The notes beneath the pieces were generated by a model. The model saw only the letters and a list, made by a program, of their open reading frames with translations. It searched no databases and was not told the DNA's origin. From Tribonema minus (lineage: Eukaryota; Sar; Xanthophyceae; Tribonematales; Tribonemataceae): a DNA stretch of 64,000 nt. Of the stretch, positions 59,979-64,000 are shown piece by piece. Position numbers and translations under genes: made by a program. Within the stretch, counting starts at the first letter, position 1. The number at the start of each line of letters is the position of its first letter. The stretch spans positions 186,001 through 250,000 of the forward strand of contig JAFCMP010000102.1 of NCBI GenBank assembly GCA_017506865.1, read 5' to 3'.

Positions 59979-61922
59979 CGAGCATGCTCGGCGTAAAGCA
60001 GCGGCGTTGGACGGGGCGCGGGGGGTTGCCGTGGTGCGGTTCCTGCGGGGTACCAGGTGACCAAGAGAAAAACGGACTTTCAGGCGTAGGCGTCAACAAG
60101 CAGTTGTTGCATGTACATAGGGCGCAAGCCAACTCTGGGATGGCCAGCATTGCCTGGTAAGCGGACACCGCATTACAGTACAGAGAGAACACATTGACCG
60201 TAGAGCGAGCTGCGCACCGCCAGGGCTATGCACCGCACCTTTGCCCACTGCGAACGTTGAGTGCATGGTATTGAATGAACGAGGTGTTGTCTGACTGAAT
60301 GGCGTAACGCCAGGCTTCTCTGTGTCATGTTTCCTTGCTGCCAACAGTGCATGATGTGCCGCTCCCAGTAAATGCTGCAAGGCTCTGGTAACAAATTCTG
60401 GCCTTCTACCTGTGACATTGTCAGTGCCTGAAACCTCTGCGAGCAAGTTTGGGCATCTTGATTTACCAGCGTGGTGCCGGCGCATGTTGATTACTGTGTC
60501 GTCTTTGTGTGTCTCGTCGGGCTGCCTCTGAGCACAGACTGGCTCATTGTGAAGTCGTTTTGCTGTGTTGTTGCACCTTCAACTTGTTTGAACACGGGGT
60601 CCACTGTCAGTGATGCTGGTGCTGTTGCCAGGTATGCCTTCATTGTGGGTCTTGTCAGGAAGGTGCAGAGGCCAGAGGTCAGGGCCAGCGCCCAATGTAA
60701 ACCCCTTGCGTCAAAGAGGTTGCGCCAGTCAGTGGCGCCAGTTGCGCCAGCTAGCGGCCAAGATATCTCGTGGCGCAAATGGCATTACTCGCAAGTTTAC
60801 TCTTGAGCATAACCCATCATTCACGAGTTTAATTGTGAGTCTTGCCTAGGGTTAGAGTTGTAACTAGGGTCCCTAACTTTGGCCCTAACCCTAGCCCTTT
60901 TGTAAGCGCTGTGGGCCTTGATAGTAACTGTCGAAACACTACTAGTAGAAGCCTCAACAAGAGTGCGCCAGTTGCGCCGTGGGTAAACCAGTTTGTTTTT
61001 GACATATCGGTTGCGCCAATGCTGACTGAGTCTGGGTGCTAGCCCTGCCAGAGGTTGGGCAGAGACTGAGTCATTTGGAACAACTTGTCGACAAAGGCAA
61101 CAGTGCCATGCACCTTGAGCTGCGCAGCATGTGCAACTGCACGTGCTGTGTTCTACGCATTCAGTGCAGTGGGCTACATTGCAATGCAAGAAGCTGTATC
61201 ACTCAGCAAGACTCTTTGCAGCGAAGCATCTGCCATGGCGGACAAAGCCAGTGACCAATGGCATGGCACAGAGGTGCGTAGTAGATGTTGAGGTTGAAGC
61301 AGCCAAGGAGCTTGCACATAATGATTGATGCTCAGTGATGCATACAGCTGCATGTCAATCTGACTTGTTGCTGATGATGGCAGTTCAGCGTGCATTTGGC
61401 CCGATGCTGGATCGCCACACGTACACCTTGGCAACGCAGAGAACATTTAAAACGTATTGTCGGCAAACAGAAAAGAGAAGATAGCAACAGCAACGGCCCG
61501 CCTGGTCCTGAAACATACAAGTACATGAAGTGGAGTGGCATCTCCTCGGGACTATCATGGGCGAATGGCTGCCCGAGACCAGCCTTCTTTTTTTTACAGC
61601 TGCAGCCTAGCCCGTCCAAAGCACAGGGCTCTCATGCCAGTGGAGCTGCTGTTGAGCGCTGCTGCCAATGCTGCTTCCCCCAAAGGCTAAGGCCAGTTGG
61701 TGGTGGGCGCGCTCAGATGGCAAAACATGTAGGATGGAGAAAAACACTCCTTCAGTCGTGGTGGCTGCTGCTGCTGCTGCGTGAGACACGCCTCTGTACA
61801 CCTTACTCTCTCTTGCCGTCTCTTCCACATCCTCAATGATGGCTACTGGCCATTGCGCTATCGCTACTGTAGTGCTGACTGCACAAAAACATTACAGGGG
61901 GGGGGACCAAGCAGAGGCTCAA

Positions 61923-61966
<44 letters not shown>
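61923..61966. repeat. run of 44 G
   Basis: Uninterrupted G homopolymer followed by AGAGGGGGAC, with a shorter G run just before it (61899-61906). Such a length is rarely stable and is error-prone in sequencing. It may also mark a gap or compression. Confidence 0.9.
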
Positions 61967-61967
<1 letters not shown>

Positions 61968-62225
61968 GAGGGGGACGCTTCGGCGCAGCTGGTGGCGCTG
62001 TGACATAGCAGCAAGAGGCTACGCGCGCTGCCCCCCCCCTCCGAACCCGCAAATCAAGCAAGTGGAGCCTGAGCAGCGAGCAGTGCTGATGCTCAGCGAT
62101 CGTGCTGCTGATGCTCAGCAGTCGTGCTGATACCGCTCAGCAGAAATAAAGGTGCCGCTGCTGCACGCGCAGCGGCAACAGGGGTCAGCGGCGACAGGGG
62201 TCAGCCGCAGAGGCCCTCGAAACAA

Positions 62226-62407
62226 TCAGGGGCGGCGCATCTGCCCCCTCGCCGGCCTCCCCCCTCCAGCAACATCCGCGCCGCCGCCGCCCGCCTCGTC
62301 AGCGCCCGGCGCCGCTGCCCCCACCGCAAACCCTCTGCCGTGCGCTGGCTCCGCTGCCGCCAGCGCGGGCGCCGCGGCCTCCAACTGCGTGCAGACGGCC
62401 GCGGCCA

Positions 62408-62438
<31 letters not shown>

Positions 62439-63954
62439 GCTGGAGGCGGACCCTGCGCCGGTCGGCCACCCCCCGTAAGGGCTGGCGCCAGGCCACATCA
62501 TATTGGATGTCGGCGGCAGCAGTGACGGAGGCGGCGGCGGCGGGGCGAGCAGAGCCCCTCCCGGCAGGCCCATGGGCGCGGCGGGGAAGGGGTAGGGGGG
62601 CACGGCACGCATGCCCACGCCGGACTGGTTCGGCGTCAGGTGCCAGGACTGGTGGTGCTGGTGGTGGGTGGGGGGCCATGACCCCGGCGGAGAGGGCTGC
62701 TGCAGCATGGCCGCAAGCTCGGACGCGGTGGGCTTGCGCTCGGCCTGCTCTGCTGGGGTCGCCGCGGGAGCTGCTGCTGCTGCTGCCGCAGCCGCGGCGG
62801 CGGGCGGCGGGAACGGCATGTGGCGCAGCATCTGCTGCTGGCGCTGCTGCTGCTGCTGCTGATGTTGCACTGCCAGGCTGCACGCCATCGCACCCATGAG
62901 TGCGCCGCTCAGGTCGTCAACGTGTTGTGGGAGAGCCATGGGGGCAGGCGCAAAACTGCTGGTGGTGACAGAGGCGGCAGCAGCAGCTGACGGCTTGAGG
63001 TCCTCCAGGCTGAGCTCAATGGCCAGCAGCAGCTGCTCCATTTCTGACTGGGGAACGGGCCGGCTGGCACTGCGGATAGAGCAGAGGAGAGGGGACGAGA
63101 ATAAGAATGGTGCACGATTTCAAAAACTGTTCCAGAGTACCCTTCACTTCAAACAACTGCTTGGCATGTACACACATGTGTCATTCGCTGCTCACTCAAG
63201 TCGGGCCTGCCTTGTCCGAGTGCCATGTGCCGATTTGTAGCCCCCCCCCCTAAATCCTGTGCTTGGTCGTCTTCCAGCTTCCTCTGCTTGGTGGCAATCA
63301 GTCACCGAGTGGTCAACTCGCAGCCTGCAGTGAGTTTGTGCAGCCACACTAAGCCGCCAACATGGTCTGACGCGCTGCATGCCAACAAGTCAAGAGTGTC
63401 AACGTAGTAGTGGCTGCCGGTGCATGCCCAAGCTAGAGGGCGCATCATGTTACAGTGAGCACACACAGAGTTAGAATTAGGGTTAGGTAGAGTCCCCAGA
63501 CAGCGCAGCGATGAGTGCAGGAGCCTGAGTTCCCATCAAATGGCTACTTGCTTATCAAGGAGCCCACACACCCCTTCTCATCAGCTCATACAATCCACTC
63601 AAACCGTGCGTATGCATGAGCTCACCGTGGCTCTGCGGCACTTGCAGGCTCCGCAACAGCAGCAGCCGCTGCCGCTGCCGCCGGCGCCGCCGCTGCACCC
63701 CCTGGCGCTGCGCTGAACGCCCCTGACATGGCCAGCGCCGCCGGCGCGTCGCCTAGCCCGCCGCGGCCGTCCTCCATCACCGCCGCGACCATGGCCGCAA
63801 CGCGCGAGGCCTCCGTGATGTCTGACACGGTCGGCGGCGAGGCGGGGGACTCCGTGCGCGCCCGCGTGCGCGCGCCTGCGGCGGCGGCGGTGCTGTGCGC
63901 GCGGCTGCGCGAGGCCTGCGTCTCCTGGCGGCGCCGCTGATCGTCCAGTATCGC
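62226..63954 (-). CDS. C-terminal part of a protein with a UIM, cut by edge
   Basis: Two exons, 63626-63954 and 62226-63069, joined in phase 2 and ending TGA. The upstream part lies beyond the right edge (acceptor CTGAGCAG at 63955). The first exon begins AILDDQRRRQETQASRSR and continues Ala/Gly-rich. The second begins ASRPVPQSEMEQLLLAIELS then LEDLK, a good match to the ubiquitin-interacting motif (acidic, L-x-x-A-I-x-x-S-L-x-E). It continues with poly-Gln, poly-Ala, Pro and His-rich sequence to the stop. UIMs bind ubiquitin; the rest is low complexity, as in regulators or adaptor proteins. What enzyme or scaffold it belongs to cannot be told from this piece. Confidence 0.7.
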
Positions 63955-64000
63955 CTGCTCAGAAATGAAGAGGTTTACAAATGTCTTCTATTAAAAAAAC

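Larger units (their letters stand above)
59604..62225. other. unresolved region, no confident gene
   Basis: Several plus-strand frames could be exons. One is 59652-59978 (RENPDLSLTHKDAIDLQQRY-like, balanced composition). Another, near 61085-61280, has a hydrophobic stretch (ARAVFYAFSAVGYIAM). A third, near 61383-61474, is basic and ends EKRR then stop. I could not connect them in phase. About 60715-61020 repeats GTTGCGCCA five or more times. A G homopolymer lies at 61923-61966. Confidence 0.35.

Noticed and set aside
60491-61189. Minus-strand frames with a WRNLFDARGLHW-like string
   Set aside because: The GTTGCGCCA repeats create similar peptides in several frames. I could not extend them into a domain or splice model.

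Overview
This is a window of eukaryotic nuclear DNA, probably from an alga. Its genes are split by many GT-AG introns, and exon phases match across every junction I could check. Exons are clearly more GC-rich than introns. The intergenic DNA is full of decayed repeats, and TTAGGG-type telomere-like tracts are scattered inside the chromosome. AP2 DNA-binding domains, a plant-type 2-oxoglutarate oxygenase and a UBIAD1/MenA-like prenyltransferase fit a photosynthetic protist, but I cannot name the lineage.

Layout. About 1-15,700 is gene-poor. It holds a tandem repeat at the left edge, a dispersed repeat pair, a 126-nt hairpin, a 3-kb array of ~143-bp hairpin units, SINE-like fragments, one TraB-like coding fragment and a broken ankyrin-type pseudogene. 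From 15,759 to 21,519 an intronless UbiA prenyltransferase (minus) and a six-exon Fe(II)/2OG oxygenase (plus) diverge from a ~200-bp spacer. From 22,579 to 49,572 (minus) lies one giant gene of 24 recognised coding exons, about 2,800 residues. It encodes a CHD-type chromatin remodeller: PHD finger, two chromodomains, a complete SNF2 ATPase, CHD6-9-like C-terminal segments, and, unexpectedly, two AP2 domains. From 50,384 to 58,434 a NEDP1/SENP8-like deneddylase (minus) and an OFA-type MFS transporter (plus) form a second divergent pair with a ~160-bp spacer. A 726-bp non-autonomous hAT element with perfect terminal repeats and an 8-bp target duplication follows (58,878-59,603). The right edge cuts a minus-strand gene for a low-complexity protein with a ubiquitin-interacting motif.

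Two observations stand out. First, the CHD remodeller carries two tandem AP2 domains, each split by an intron at the same place. Second, introns of three unrelated genes on both strands contain repeated, decaying copies of the neighbouring exon edge together with its splice site ('exon-edge echoes'), up to six in a row. In one exon such a duplication appears to be in frame and translated.

Most other open frames in the window are chance frames or shadows of these genes. No tRNA, rRNA, CRISPR array or replication origin was recognised.
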